The translations under genes and the position numbers were made by a program. A stretch of 64,000 nt of DNA from assembly GCA_030411725.1 (NCBI GenBank), contig MU839838.1:1054001-1118000 (forward strand). Direction: 5' to 3'. Under the pieces are notes generated by a model, which was not told where the DNA came from, ran no database searches, and was given only the letters and a program-made list of their open reading frames with translations. This DNA comes from Echria macrotheca (lineage: Eukaryota > Ascomycota > Sordariomycetes > Sordariales > Schizotheciaceae). How positions within the stretch are numbered: the first letter of the stretch is position 1; each line of letters opens with the position of its first letter. Shown piece after piece: positions 1 through 11,067 of this stretch.

Positions 1-1
1 C

Positions 2-744
2 AAGTACCGAACTGAATGGGTATGCTCCAGTCCTCCCTCCTCCAGAGCACCCATAGGTAACCAACCCCCCAAAACAGCTTGAATACCCCGAAATCCGCAC
101 CCGCCTCGAGAACCAGTACGTCTTCCCCTCTCTCATCCCCTCCCTCCCTCCCCATTAACCAAATCCCCCCAAGCGTCCCAAACGACGGCTCCCAAACCCC
201 CTACACCGTCCCAGCCATCCTCCTCCCCGACGGCACCTACGTCATGCACAGCCGCCGCATCCTCGAGACCCTCAACGCGCGCTACCCCGCCACTCCCCAC
301 CTGCCCTACGACACGCCTTCCCTCCAGCCGCTATGGAACTCCCTCGAGCCGCTGATGGGCCACTTCCGCGGCGTCTATGCGCCGCGCGTGGCGAGCCGCA
401 TTCTCGGCGAGGGCAGCCTGGAGTATTTCCGCCGCACGAGGGCTGTTGATTTTGAGATGGACTCCCTCGAAGAGGTGGAGCGGAAGTTGGGTGGGGATGT
501 GGCGTATGATGGGATGGAGGCTTCGCTGAGGGAGGTGACGGCGTTGTTGGGCAGGAACAAGGAGGGGCCGTTTTTTGAGGGCGACAAGGTGGCGCATGCG
601 GATTTTGTGTGGGCGGGGATTTTGTTGTTTATGAAGAGGCTTGGGGATGATGTTTTTGAGGAGGTTATGCGGCGGAGTGGGGATGAGGGTGTGCATTTGG
701 CTTTGTTGGAGGCTGTGAAGCCTTGGACTCAACAGGTGGATTAA
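2..744 (+). CDS. Glutathione S-transferase-like protein, 3' part (5' end outside window)
   Basis: Spliced model join(<2..19, 78..115, 174..744), 208 codons visible. The first exon gives KYRTEW, the second LEYPEIRTRLEN, and the third continues HVPNDGSQTPYTVPAI, which is the N-terminal thioredoxin-fold half of the etherase-like (LigE/GST_N_4-type) GST group, including the Val-Pro-Ala-Ile segment with the cis-proline that contacts glutathione. An all-helical C-terminal domain follows, with the GST_C-type pattern near HADFVWAGILLF. Introns 20..77 (GTATGC-CAG) and 116..173 (GTACGT-AAG) are 58 bp each and restore one frame; without them the N-terminal part is out of frame. The active-site residues lie before the window. 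Family known: glutathione conjugation or ether cleavage in the cytosol; the substrate cannot be told. Confidence 0.82.
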
Positions 745-855
745 GAGGTTGATGCTATGTAGGGATACACACAGGGTGGGTGTTGGATGAAGACAATATG
801 ATGAAATCTCTCATTATGGTAATGGGAAAATATACAGACGGAAACAGACACGTAG

Positions 856-3360
856 CTACCGCTTCGTCTCCAACGAATACACATCCCCCCTTACCTCGTT
901 CCTCGTATAAATATACTGCTCATCCTCCCCCAGCCCCCCTCCATGACCATCCCCCGGCCTCGCCACCACCCCAACCGTGATGGTCTTGAGCCCATTAGCC
1001 TCCCTCCACTGCCCAGCCCGCATCGTAAGCGTGCTCTCCTCGGGGTACAAAAACGTCGTAAACACCCGTCCAACCGACAACTGCCCGATTCTCCTCCGCA
1101 GCGTCGCCAGCCCCCCCTTCCCAAAACACGTCACCGCCAGCACCACGACGACGATAATCCCCACGGCCAACAACAAAAACAACGCCGGGATCCCGAAGCG
1201 CACATCATACGTCACCCGCGTCCCCCTCGGGCGGACCATCACCTGCGTCTCCTGCTTATTGTCATGAACGCCCTTGGTCCCCACGACCGCCGACGCCGCC
1301 AGATCCGTCCACATCAGATTGACGATGGACGCGGCGCTGTCGGCGTCAGGCGAGAGCTCGCGCCACCGCTCGAAGATGGCCATGCTCGCGGTGCCACGGT
1401 AGTCAAACGGCCAGTCGTCGGTCGTTAGCTGTCCTCCGAGGACGGTATTCATCGCCACCTGCGCGAACGTCGCGCCGGGGATGTTGTCTGAGGTAATAAA
1501 CCCCGATTCCAAGGTCCGCGGAAGGGTTCCGGTTGAGTATCCAGGGATGTGGAAGTGCGGCTGGCGGATGGTCGAGATGTTAGGGCGGGAAGTGTAGGAT
1601 GGGGATATCAGGCCCCAGATCGCGTCGATCCCGTCGAGGGACAGGCCTGTGTCTTCCATGCCCCAGAGCGGGAGGTCATTTTCGGAGGAGTAGGTTTTGG
1701 GGGTGATGGACTGGACGGACAGGTCGGATAGCGTCGTTCCGTTGATGGCGAAGCGGACCGTTCGGATGGTGGCGCGGATGGTGGCGGCGCAGGCGTGCAG
1801 CGGCGAGGACCAGCGCCCGCCGTCTTCGAAGAGGTAGGGCGAGCCGCCGTCGATGCGCTGCGGGGCGCCTCTGAGCAAACCGCAGCCGACGTAGATGTTG
1901 CTCATGTTGGCGAGGTCGGTGTTGCCGGTGCCCGAGCAGAGGATGGGGATCCCCCGGAAGATCTCGGTCGTGATGTTGAACGGGTTCGAGTAGTTCACGC
2001 CGCGGGAGCCGGCCGTCGAGCTGTCCGAGAGGTGGAGGTAGTTGCCGAAGGCCGGGGAGAGGCTCAGCCCTTTGTAGGAATCGACGCTCTGCGAGGGGAT
2101 CTTGAAGCCCTGGCCGATCTGCGAGTTCATGTACGAGAAGGATTTGATACCCGCGGCCGAGTCTTTTTGGTTGGTCACGTTCATGTACAGCATCGTGAGC
2201 GCGTTGTTGGTCCAGGCCGCCTTGTATGCTCTTGCGAGTAGGTCGGGGTTCGACTGGGCATTGTCGTGGTCGTATTCTGGTAATGTCGTGTTAAGGTTGA
2301 CGAAGCCACCTTGGTCGCGCAAGAGCAGGTTTTTGATGCCGCCAACCTCGTCGAAGGAGTCGGTGGTGATCTCGAAGTCGAACGTCAGGTTCGTATTCAC
2401 GCAGGCTGTTGACGGCTCGATGAACAGGATATCCTCCTCCCACTCGGCCCCGTTCGTGAATCCGACTGGGATCGAGTGGTTACGAAAGCCGATCCCACCA
2501 ACCTTGGCGTCGATGACCAGCCCCTCGACGAGACGGTACGTGTTGCTGAGGATGAATGAGTCGAGCTGGCGGTATAGGCCGACGTCGTGAGACTTGTTGG
2601 ATAGGTTCGGCTCCAGCGTGGTGGAGAGTTGGCGCCACTCGATGTCGAAGAAGTTGGACACGGTCGTGGGCTGGGTCGTGCCGCTCGAGTAGATCTCGCG
2701 AAGCACGGCCGGGATGGAGAAGTTGTAGTTGTCGGGAAAGTCGACCCGAAAGCCGCTGCTGTTGCTGGTGACGACGACCACCGAATCGGAATACGGACAG
2801 GCTGTGGGCACCGAGAAGTTGTTGAAGAAGCCCGAGCAGGATCGGGCAAGCTCGTGCTGGCCTCGCTCTGATGTCCCGAGACCGTATGGACTTGTATCCT
2901 TTGCGTACTCGAACGTGCCGGGTTGAGGTTTTAGTTCTGTGAGCTCTTGGCCGAGACCAAGGGGTGTTACGATGCCGGTGACGGCACATAGGAAGGCAAA
3001 GAACGGAAGCGATTTGGTAGCGATCTTGATCATGGTCCGCACGCGGCCGCCGTTTCCGGACGAGTCGGTTCGCAGGAGCCGTGGCCATACCGACGAGGTC
3101 AGGCTGGCGCTGGCAACGGTCCTGCTCTTGTTAGAACGAGCCCGTCACTGCTGTGAGGTCTAGCTACCAAGTGCTGGCCGTCTCGGTGTCCTTGAGCAGG
3201 GCAGCAAGGAGGTATGTCGCAGCGGCAGGGCAGAACAGTTGAACTGGATCATTAGCTCGCTTTCAAAACCACAGTCCACAAGTTACATACTGACGACCAG
3301 GACAGCGGCGATGATACCGGCGACCTGTCCTACGGTCAACTCAGGGAGCGGCGGAGCCAT
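856..3360 (-). CDS. Large fungal membrane protein, function unknown
   Basis: Model complement(join(856..3121, 3168..3243, 3291..3360)), 803 aa. Exon 1 starts MAPPLPELTVGQVAGIIAAV, exon 2 adds a hydrophobic stretch ending in KDTETASTW, and the long exon continues TVASASLTSSVWPRLL. Introns 3244..3290 and 3122..3167 are 46-47 bp and keep frame. Hydrophobic segments are seen near residues 10-45, at the SLPFFAFLCAVTGIVTPLGL stretch (about 90-110), and near the C-terminus (IPALFLLLAVGIIVVVVLAV), followed by a basic cytosolic tail of about 90 residues. Between them is a ~550-residue domain rich in Asn-X-Ser/Thr sequons, so probably lumenal or extracellular. This is the architecture of a common uncharacterised fungal family; I recognise no catalytic motif. 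The shorter ORF beginning at 3042 would drop the first two exons. Confidence 0.8.
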
Positions 3361-4386
3361 GGCGTTGGACGTTGAGGAACGAGTGTGGGGAGTTTGACAA
3401 GGTTACAACAGAAAACGACAGACTTGGAGAACAGCCATGCTCAAGTTAAGGTCTAAAGACCGCAGAGGAGACTTCCATCGCACCATCGCAAGATATGTCC
3501 AATTTTGCATCTCAGCTTCGATTCAGGGGTAACTACACGCCAAGGCCCTAATGTCGATCTCTGAACACGCACGGGACATACCGAACTTCCATGATGGTTT
3601 TCATTGGCGGTCGCGTCTTCAACTGCAGACATTGTCAACAGTCACTGCGTAAGCGGGGGAATTGTAGTCCGCTGATTTTCTTCAGCTCCTTTCTTTCTTT
3701 AGGAGGGACGGCAGGTGTCCTGGTTTCATCCAGAGACATGTTGGTTGCCGGATCTAATTTGAGATGCCGACAGGGCTGAAGATTGGAAGGGCCGAGCGGT
3801 TGGATGTTACCCAGGTGCGGCCAAGGGAGCCGTCCTCTCTTCGAGAAATCGTCTGGGAAGTGTTTCCCCCGTTTCCAGAGCAGAATAGTCACGAAGCACA
3901 AGCGAGACCATGGTATAAATTGGTTGGGAGGAGATTCAGGCCGGAGGTTTCGACTGATGGTGTGCCATACATATGTCGTAACAGGTTCTAGGCATCCCCC
4001 AATGTTGAGTACTTCTTGCACAGATTCCTTAACAACCAAGCCACACGCCCTTCAGTAAATACCTCATTATGCATATAAAGAATTATCCTTAAAAAAGGAG
4101 GAGGCGGGGACATCACCCCAGACATAACTTGTCGTAATGTGGGCATTCTAAGTTACTTTGAGATCATCGCAAGGCGTAAAAGAACCTCGTGAATTACGTA
4201 GGTTCCTCAGAATAAGCCTAGTACCTATGGAAGAAAGTATGAAACCTGCTGACTTACAACAAGTCTAGCAGACAAAAAGAAAAAGAAAAGAAAAGAAAAA
4301 AGAAAAGAAAGAAAAAGCCCAAATATGACGCATGGCGGCATGGGCTAACGTGACGCATGGGCTGCTGGCTCATTAACCACAAGCGG
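3361..4386. other. Intergenic region with polypurine tract
   Basis: Presumed promoter of the large membrane protein (read leftward) plus the 3' flank of the zinc-finger gene. Open frames here (for example 3635-4039 on the minus strand) have no recognisable protein character. A 44-base run of only A and G lies at 4274-4317, just beyond the zinc-finger stop codon. Nothing else seen. Confidence 0.6.
4274..4317 (+). repeat. Polypurine tract (A/G only)
   Basis: Forty-four consecutive purines made of AAAAG/AAAAAG-type units, i.e. a polypyrimidine run on the coding strand of the neighbouring zinc-finger gene, about 70 bases past its stop. It is low-complexity sequence; a transcript 3'-end role is possible but unproven. 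Confidence 0.8.
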
Positions 4387-7077
4387 TCAAGAGCCAACGC
4401 CCCGCTTCGTATTATCGCATAGATCTGGCGGCTCGTCCCGCCCGAAATTCTCATTTTCTCGACCACCCTCGGGATCCATGTGCAGAGCAACATGATCCAG
4501 CCAGCGATCGAACGCTCCCTCGCCCCCGAAGCTTTCGCCACATCCAGCAGCCGGACAGCGCAAGTCTTCGGGGTCCGGTAACCTCCGATTCCAAACTTCC
4601 TGTGACAGAACTCCCAATGCATATGCATCGGTGGCTTCTCTGATGAGCTGCGAAGACGTCCGTAACAGTTCTGGGGGATGATTATGGGGTTCTCGAGTTT
4701 TTTCGACCGAGGGGAGGAGGGGAAGGTTCCTGACCGGTGGTGTTTCGACCGGATGTATTCTCCGCAGGTGTTGTTCGTACAGATCTTTGCGGTTGAAGAT
4801 GGCCCCGCTGGCGGGTTTCCGTCTTTCGGGGGGATTAATGACTGAGGATTCCGTAGCCTGAGGTTGCCCCGACGGTGGGAAGGGTGACGGGAGAGCATAC
4901 ACCGTCTCCAGGCAGTGTTCTTGTTGGTGCCGTTTATCAAACCGCAGATGTTGCGTGTTGACGTGCCGCTTCCACTCGTTCTTGTTGGCAAAGAAAGAGT
5001 CGCAGCCGGCAAAATGGAAGACGCAAGCGTATGGGCGACAGTGCTCCTTTTTGATATGGGCTTTCAGTGACGCTTCGTCTGGGAATGCCTGCCCGGAGCA
5101 ATTCTCGTTGTTGCACAGCAGGCTCCCTCGTTTTGCGAAGGGAATGTTGGGCTGCTTGCTGTCTCCATTCATGTTGTCGACAGTTTCCGGGTGATCTTGG
5201 GGGGGTGCTTCCGCTGTCCTCCTCTTCTTGTGAACCACGTAGTGTTCTGGATCTTCGTCGACGTTACGCCTCTTTCTAGTCGTACCCATGTTGTCTGGAC
5301 TTTCCGAGGGAAGCAAGGAACTGCCGACTGCCGCTGCGCCTAGTTCCTCGTTATCTGTTCTTGCAGATCCTTCCCCATGTCGTTCATATCCATGTCGCTC
5401 ATGGAATCCGGCAGGATATATTTTGGGTGAAGGTGCCGGCGGCGGGAGTGATTGATTCCGTGAGGGGTGAACCCCTATGTCTCCGGGATCGGATATTTCC
5501 ATGTGCCTGGTCCTATTTCGTAGCGCACTGCAATCGAAATTGGATTTCCAGCGTTCGAAAGGGTCTTCTGGCATCTGGTCCCCTTCATGGGACCACGGGC
5601 GATGGTACGGCACCGCCGGAACATAAGTCTCAGGCGTTGAGGGAAGAAGATGGTTGATTGCGTCATCCGACGAGATGTCTTTCAGCAGCTGGGCAAAGAC
5701 CCTAACTGCTGGCATCACAAGCACTAGTCCAGACGTTGTGCTCCCGGCGATGACATGTCCGAGAAGCTTTTCCGTCCGCATGCTTTTAACCCAACATCCG
5801 CAGTCTCCGGGAAGTAAAGGTGTCTGCATCTTGGCAGTATACACCTCCTGAAAGTCCTTTGTGCCAGGGAGGCGGACGAGGAGTGGCGTTCCCGAAAGGG
5901 TACCATGGACGATCCCTCGGCGCGTTCTAGCCTCGATTGTGACGTCGCTGCGTGCTGTCTCTACGAAGTCCCCGTATGTCTCGAGATTGACGCCCCCAGG
6001 CATGGGATATTCTAGTCGGATGAATGCCGAGTCGAGATGTTCGGATGTGTAGAGAATAGGAAGAGGGCTAGGCGTGGATCTGATGTTGCGGAAGGGTCTT
6101 GGCTGGGTCGCCACGTTGCCAAGAGGGGCGACGATCTCGAGGCCAGTGATACCGCCTTGTTCAACCTCGTCCTTCGAATACTGGGACAGCTGGTCGCAAT
6201 CCGTTTCTTCATCGGAGTCAGATGAGAAGCTGCTGTCATATTCTGGTTCGGATTCCCAGTCGACTGCACGAGGACTGCGAGGACTGACACTTCCCCGACT
6301 TGTAACTTCGACCATGTCGTCGTCGCCGTCCTCCGAGTCGCTGAAGCCAGTGATTTCACAATCGATGTCGCTGTGTTCCGAGACCGAGGGAGCAGCGGCG
6401 GCGGCACCCCGTCGGGTTTCCGGCTTGGGCGATAGAAAGTGGCTCACCGAGAGTGCCAGGTGTATGCCTTTGTAGCTGATTGTCCCGCCAGATGCCGCCA
6501 AGCTCGATTTGACACCTGATTCATGAGTGATGGCTACCTCTAACATTTCGTAATCTCCGTTGGATGGTGAGAGATATGTCCCCGACACTTGCGTCGCAGT
6601 TTCTGGAGCCGCGAAGAGCGGCGCGTGTCGACTGACGTCGTCTGGTCCAGCAGAAGCTGGTGAGATCGGCTGGGAACCGAGCGGTCGCAAGTTCTCGAAC
6701 TCATTTTTTAACGGCATTTCGCCCAGCTCGAAGCCAGCGAAGTCGTTCATGATGCCGCTGGCGTTGATCAATCGGAAGGCTTCCACGCGTGCCGACTTGT
6801 CGTCTGATTGCAGCATGACAACTGGTCTCGTCCGGCCAACTGACTTGCCCATCATGAACAGAGACAGAAAGACGTAGCTCGCCGGATCGTGTTCTGTGTG
6901 ATCGCGGAGGTAATTGAGGATGGCGCTGCTGATGTCGTTGGAGAACTTCTCTCGCGCTGGGCCGATGGCTTCGAAGACTTGCATTCGGCCTTTTCGAGTC
7001 CTGAGTGACCCACGGGCACGCCCAGTGGAATTGGCCGCATACGGCAGATTCTTGGGCTTGCGTCGTATGAAATTCAT
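4387..7077 (-). CDS. Trypsin-fold-like domain plus C2H2 zinc-finger protein
   Basis: Single-exon 896-aa protein. Residues 1-130 form a conserved-looking fungal N-terminal region (PVVMLQSDDKSARVEAFRLI). Residues 195-470 look like a chymotrypsin-fold peptidase: SYKGIHLALSVSH resembles the catalytic-His strand (His213), LDSAFIRLE the Asp strand (Asp349), and PGDCGCWV followed by GHVIAGSTTSGLVLVMPA the nucleophile loop, with Cys426 where trypsins have Ser. An acidic, Ser-rich low-complexity insert (about 235-305) separates His and Asp. Basic KKRR/RKRR clusters near 600-620 could be nuclear signals. C2H2 fingers follow at about 655-679 and 685-710, and a third Cys-Cys-His-His set near the C-terminus (about 855-880). 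Inference: nuclear protein with a peptidase-like domain of Cys type, or an inactive one. Confidence 0.8.
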   Translation of the reverse strand: MNFIRRKPKNLPYAANSTGRARGSLRTRKGRMQVFEAIGPAREKFSNDISSAILNYLRDHTEHDPASYVFLSLFMMGKSVGRTRPVVMLQSDDKSARVEAFRLINASGIMNDFAGFELGEMPLKNEFENLRPLGSQPISPASAGPDDVSRHAPLFAAPETATQVSGTYLSPSNGDYEMLEVAITHESGVKSSLAASGGTISYKGIHLALSVSHFLSPKPETRRGAAAAAPSVSEHSDIDCEITGFSDSEDGDDDMVEVTSRGSVSPRSPRAVDWESEPEYDSSFSSDSDEETDCDQLSQYSKDEVEQGGITGLEIVAPLGNVATQPRPFRNIRSTPSPLPILYTSEHLDSAFIRLEYPMPGGVNLETYGDFVETARSDVTIEARTRRGIVHGTLSGTPLLVRLPGTKDFQEVYTAKMQTPLLPGDCGCWVKSMRTEKLLGHVIAGSTTSGLVLVMPAVRVFAQLLKDISSDDAINHLLPSTPETYVPAVPYHRPWSHEGDQMPEDPFERWKSNFDCSALRNRTRHMEISDPGDIGVHPSRNQSLPPPAPSPKIYPAGFHERHGYERHGEGSARTDNEELGAAAVGSSLLPSESPDNMGTTRKRRNVDEDPEHYVVHKKRRTAEAPPQDHPETVDNMNGDSKQPNIPFAKRGSLLCNNENCSGQAFPDEASLKAHIKKEHCRPYACVFHFAGCDSFFANKNEWKRHVNTQHLRFDKRHQQEHCLETVYALPSPFPPSGQPQATESSVINPPERRKPASGAIFNRKDLYEQHLRRIHPVETPPVRNLPLLPSVEKTREPHNHPPELLRTSSQLIREATDAYALGVLSQEVWNRRLPDPEDLRCPAAGCGESFGGEGAFDRWLDHVALHMDPEGGRENENFGRDEPPDLCDNTKRGVGS

Positions 7078-7653
7078 GATTTTTTATCCCAAACATACAC
7101 CCTCTCCTAGTCTCTGAGTCTCTGTTGATGTTGCCGTATGACTCGTCGGTAAGACTGGCCAGGTAGATTGGTCACATGCGGAAAACAATGTGGGAGCGAA
7201 AACTCGGCGATGTCGAAGTTCGAGCGAAGGGAAACCAAAGAGGGGGCGACACCTGTTAGGCCAGGAAGGAGCACACGGACCAGCAGCACCTGCATTTGAC
7301 CAGTCGAGGGCTCACCTCTCCTCTTCTACCAAACAAGCATTCTTAGCACTGCTCTCTCACACCGAAGAAAGTCGGTGAAGGTCGGGCAGTGGTGGCTGCA
7401 GTCTAGAAACCGCTCAGCCACCATAGGGCTTATGATAAACCAATCATCAAGGTTTAAACAATGCATGATATCCAACAGTGCAGATGGCGTGGGGTTTAGC
7501 CGGCAGGTGTGCTTCGCTGCCTTGGAGCCTTGCCGTCCAGCAAGCCGTCAAGCAAGCAACCGGAATTGGGGACGAAAGACGCACCGAAATATCTAGGGAT
7601 CTTAATTACATACCTTCATTGCTCTGATCAAATAAACCGGACCATACAGACCT
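7078..7653. other. Divergent promoter region
   Basis: Lies between two genes transcribed away from each other (zinc-finger protein leftward, unknown protein rightward), so it should hold both promoters. No TATA box or repeat stands out. Confidence 0.5.
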
Positions 7654-8924
7654 ATGGACGCGTCGCTGCAGAAAGACCCGTTATCTGAGGAAACACGAGG
7701 CTGGCTACTCGGCTTGCTATGGAGACCATGTGCCCCAGACGAGAGGGCAACAACCCTGAGCATGTCACCATACCTGGACTACTATTCGTCCAGGTGCCAA
7801 CACTTCTCCCACGACGGCGGTATCCATCTATGCGTCAAGTCGCACTCAGGCCTGGTCGACATCGCCGACATGATCCTCGCCGGGGCAACAAGAGGCCAAG
7901 TCTGTTCGTCACTGGCATGTCCACCGGCCACAAACAACACCAACCGTGATGACATCGACCGAACCATACACACGACAGTAGACCTGTGCGGTAGTTTACT
8001 CTTGATGGCCCAAGTCGGCGTCCACAAGTTCGGCTTTTCGCGAACCACCCCTTTGTCTTGGTCCGGGGAGCAAACACTCAGACAAGCGGTAGAGCAACAC
8101 TTCCAGCCGCAACAGGGACTGCAACCAGACCACCCGAGAATGAACAAGCTATTTACCGCAAAGAATCTGTCTTTGATTGCCGGCATCAAGATCAAGTGGA
8201 CTAACAACATTGTTGACCACCTTCTCCTCTCGGATGATGACCAGTCCGTGGCTATCTTTCACCATGCAGAATTTCTAAAGTATCAACAATGGTATGGCTT
8301 TGTCTCCTCCATTTCTTTCTGTACACTTTCCCTTGTCTAGCCTTCCACCTTTTCTTCCCCTTTTCTTTATATGTTCCGCTATTTTCCCCCAATACCACGG
8401 AGCACTGGCAATGGTCTTGGCATGTTTACGCATAAGGATGTCATTTATATCATAAGCCCTTTTCCGTCCAGCCAAAACACCCCTCAACATCTAACAAGAA
8501 CACCCACAGTCTGAAATCAAGCCCGTTCCCCCAAGCCTTCATCGAAGAAACCCTCCGCACGCTCGCTCTCCTACTCCCCCAAAACGACAGCAAGCCCTGC
8601 CGCTGGCTCCTCGCCCAGATCACCGAACACGCCCTCGACCCGTGCGTCGCACGCTGCGGCAGCCTGCGCGCCCAGAACCGGCGGTTCGAGCACTTCTCCG
8701 TCTGGCACGACCGGCTTGTGATCCTCCAGCAGGCCTTTGACGAGTCGAGCCCGCGCGGGATCCGGCAGTGGTGGAACGACCGGCGCAACTCGGTGCAGTG
8801 GTACACCTTTTGGGTCGCCATTCTCGTTTTCCTCATGACTTTGTTCTTTGGGCTTGTCCAGAGTGTCGAGGGCGGGCTGCAGGTTTATTTGAGTTGGAAG
8901 GCTATGAATCCAGGGACTTCGTGA
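7654..8924 (+). CDS. Hypothetical protein with C-terminal membrane segment
   Basis: Model join(7654..8291, 8510..8924), 350 aa. The intron is unusually long for this window (218 bp) but has a GTATGG donor and a CACAG acceptor and joins ...FLKYQQ to CLKSSPFPQAFIEETLRTLALL in frame. The protein is helical, with an N-terminal LPSEETRGWLLGLL-like part, a middle region, a basic stretch IRQWWNDRRNSVQWYTFWVA and one strong transmembrane segment (FWVAILVFLMTLFFGLVQ) about 30 residues from the C-terminus. This resembles a widespread uncharacterised family of filamentous fungi that ends in a W-rich basic patch and one helix. I cannot assign a function; membrane anchoring of a cytosolic domain is the inference. 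Confidence 0.78.
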
Positions 8925-9300
8925 TTTGACGGGTTTGGTTGTTTTTGTGGGTTTTGTTGACATGCCCCCTTTTACTCGGATATATGCCGGACTAGAGTAG
9001 GATTAGCAAGTCCAGTATACCCCATTCATACCTACCTTACAGGTACCTATGTTTCAGCTTCAAATCATACATAAGGTACAAATCTTGAAGTATAGCACAG
9101 CAGGCATTGACATCATCTCTAACACCTCTCACCAGAAGTTTTCTACCCACATTATGTACGTCGATGTGATATTGTTTCTTCCATAAGCCTCACAGATATT
9201 TGAGAAAACACACATACACACACGAGTGCACTGAGCCTTTCAGGGAGTGAACGAACAGGTAATCGCAGGTACTTTAGCCTCTGCTGTCTGAAACCTGCAG
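8925..9300. other. Convergent 3' intergenic region
   Basis: Separates the 3' ends of two converging genes. AT-richer than its neighbours, with scattered AGGTACCTA-like words common in fungal spacers. No gene or clear element seen. Confidence 0.5.
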
Positions 9301-11067
9301 TCAAGCAAATGCAACATCCTCTTTCTTCCACAGAGCATACGGGACGCTCGCCGATGTCCACCGTGGTGTCGTCTGCTCCTCCTCCTCACCATCTCTCTCA
9401 AACCTCACAACCGGCTTCAGAATACTCAACTTCTTCCCCCCAAACGCACTTTTCTCCCACGACTGAAACCACCCGCCATCCTCTGCCAAATACCGCTTGA
9501 TAGGCTCCGTCCCCGTCCAACCCGTCCACACAACCCTCAACAGATCCAATACGTGATGCGCCCCCCTCATTTCTCCCCATCCAAATCTCTTTCTTCCCTC
9601 CTCTACAACCTGCGTCGGATATAACCCAACCTCCTCGCTCAGCATAAACATGTTCACCTTGACAAGCGACGCATGCACCTCATAACTCCCCCCCTTAACA
9701 GCCCGATCTCTGAGCGCAAGCAACGTTCCCACGGCCCCAACCATACCAGTCGACATATCGCTAATAGGCAACGGCGGCAACACACACTCCCCATCCGGCA
9801 ACCCGAGCGCACGCCCCGTCACATACGCCGCGCCCGACGCGCAATCAGCGATCTGCTGCCACCCCGGCCGTTGCGCATAATACCCCTCGGGACCATAACA
9901 GCTCTCACTGACGTACACAATCCCCTTCCCCCGGCGCGCCGCTATCTCCACCAAATCCTCGACGCCCAAACCATGACTGCGCGCCAGCACGCCCGGCCGG
10001 AACCCTTGAATAAAAACATCAGCCTGCTCCACCAGCCCCATCAGATACTCCCTATCCGCACCCACCCTCAAATCCAACCCGACCGTCCTCTTCCCCGCGT
10101 TGAGCGTCAACTGCATCGTATTCACATCCGGCAAATGCGGCGCATGCACCCTTACCACATCCGCCCCCAGCGCCGCCAGCAACACGCCAATCTGCGGGCC
10201 CGCAATCACCCTCGTCATCTCCACCACCCTGACCCCGACCAACGGCCTCCTATCTTCCCCAGAAAACGACGTGAACGGCACCGCCGGCGTGTTTTCCGTC
10301 ATCCCATCCCTCACCATCCTCACATCCACCAACGGCCTCGAACCCAACGCCCTCCCCATCGAACTCTCCCGCCACCCCTGGGGCGTAAAACAAATACTCC
10401 CGCAGAACCCATGATAGAGCATATGCATCTCCAACTCAGCGGACGAATACCGCCTCGTAAACCCCTCAATATGTCTCGCCGCCTCATCATTCGTTTTGAT
10501 ATCCTGATCATCAGGATCAATCCCCAGCGACCTCAGCATCGGCGGAACATCCAGCGACCCATGCAGAGAATACCACTCCCCTTTCACTCTGGTCGGATAA
10601 ATCCCCGTCCCGCGCAGTTTCAGAGGGGTAGAATGCCACCCCCGTTCCCAGTCGGGGATCGTACCGGGCGCGAGCTTCCCCCTCAGCGAGGGCAGACTCT
10701 CGCCATCGAGATAGACTAACCCCGCGGTCGCGAGCCACAGCGCCGCGTGCGTCGTGTTGATTTCGATCTGGCGGTCGGATGGAGATAAAGAACTGCTGCG
10801 CAGGGACAAGATCTCGTCGGCGACGAGGCCGAGCATCGCGTGCAGCGCTGCGGCGACGGGGATGGCTTTTATGGCGCCGGGGAGGACAGGGTAGGACTCG
10901 CCTGTGAAGTGGGCTTTGGACAGGTTGTTGGTGCTGGTGAAGAAGACGGGGGTTTGGGACGCGAGGAGGCCGAGGATGCGGGCGGCGTCTTCCGGGACCG
11001 GGGTGAAGGTGCGGTCGGTGTGGGTTCCCGGGCCGTAGATGTCTGGGATACGGGCTTCTTCGGTCAT
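9301..11067 (-). CDS. CoA-transferase family III (CaiB/BaiF) protein
   Basis: 588 aa from the ATG at 11067 (CCCAAG-ATG context, MTEEARIPDIYGPG). The second half is a clear class III CoA-transferase: RPLVGVRVVEMTRVIAGPQ, LAALGADVVRVHAPH, LNAGKRTVGLDLR, ADVFIQGFRPGVL and YGPEGYYAQRPGWQQIADC, ending in the helical SDMSTGMVGAVGTLLALRDR. Known chemistry: transfer of CoA between carboxylic acids through an aspartyl-CoA anhydride intermediate. The first 250 residues are a weaker copy-like region, as in the fungal two-domain members. The frame stays open upstream to 11331; a start at 11244 (MTRRQAPALQARAAGG) would add an Arg-rich, possibly mitochondrial presequence, but that stretch reads like a 5' UTR. 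No introns seen. Substrate unknown. Confidence 0.85.
   Translation of the reverse strand: MTEEARIPDIYGPGTHTDRTFTPVPEDAARILGLLASQTPVFFTSTNNLSKAHFTGESYPVLPGAIKAIPVAAALHAMLGLVADEILSLRSSSLSPSDRQIEINTTHAALWLATAGLVYLDGESLPSLRGKLAPGTIPDWERGWHSTPLKLRGTGIYPTRVKGEWYSLHGSLDVPPMLRSLGIDPDDQDIKTNDEAARHIEGFTRRYSSAELEMHMLYHGFCGSICFTPQGWRESSMGRALGSRPLVDVRMVRDGMTENTPAVPFTSFSGEDRRPLVGVRVVEMTRVIAGPQIGVLLAALGADVVRVHAPHLPDVNTMQLTLNAGKRTVGLDLRVGADREYLMGLVEQADVFIQGFRPGVLARSHGLGVEDLVEIAARRGKGIVYVSESCYGPEGYYAQRPGWQQIADCASGAAYVTGRALGLPDGECVLPPLPISDMSTGMVGAVGTLLALRDRAVKGGSYEVHASLVKVNMFMLSEEVGLYPTQVVEEGRKRFGWGEMRGAHHVLDLLRVVWTGWTGTEPIKRYLAEDGGWFQSWEKSAFGGKKLSILKPVVRFERDGEEEEQTTPRWTSASVPYALWKKEDVAFA

Noticed and set aside
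3635..4039. 134-aa minus-strand open frame
   Set aside because: Intergenic, no domain, overlaps other open frames on the plus strand.
4254..5012. 252-aa minus-strand open frame ending in a Phe-rich tail
   Set aside because: Out-of-frame overlap of the zinc-finger gene; the Phe run is only the polypurine tract read on the other strand.
9673..10719. 348-aa plus-strand open frame
   Set aside because: Antisense shadow of the class III CoA-transferase, dominated by Arg, Pro and His.
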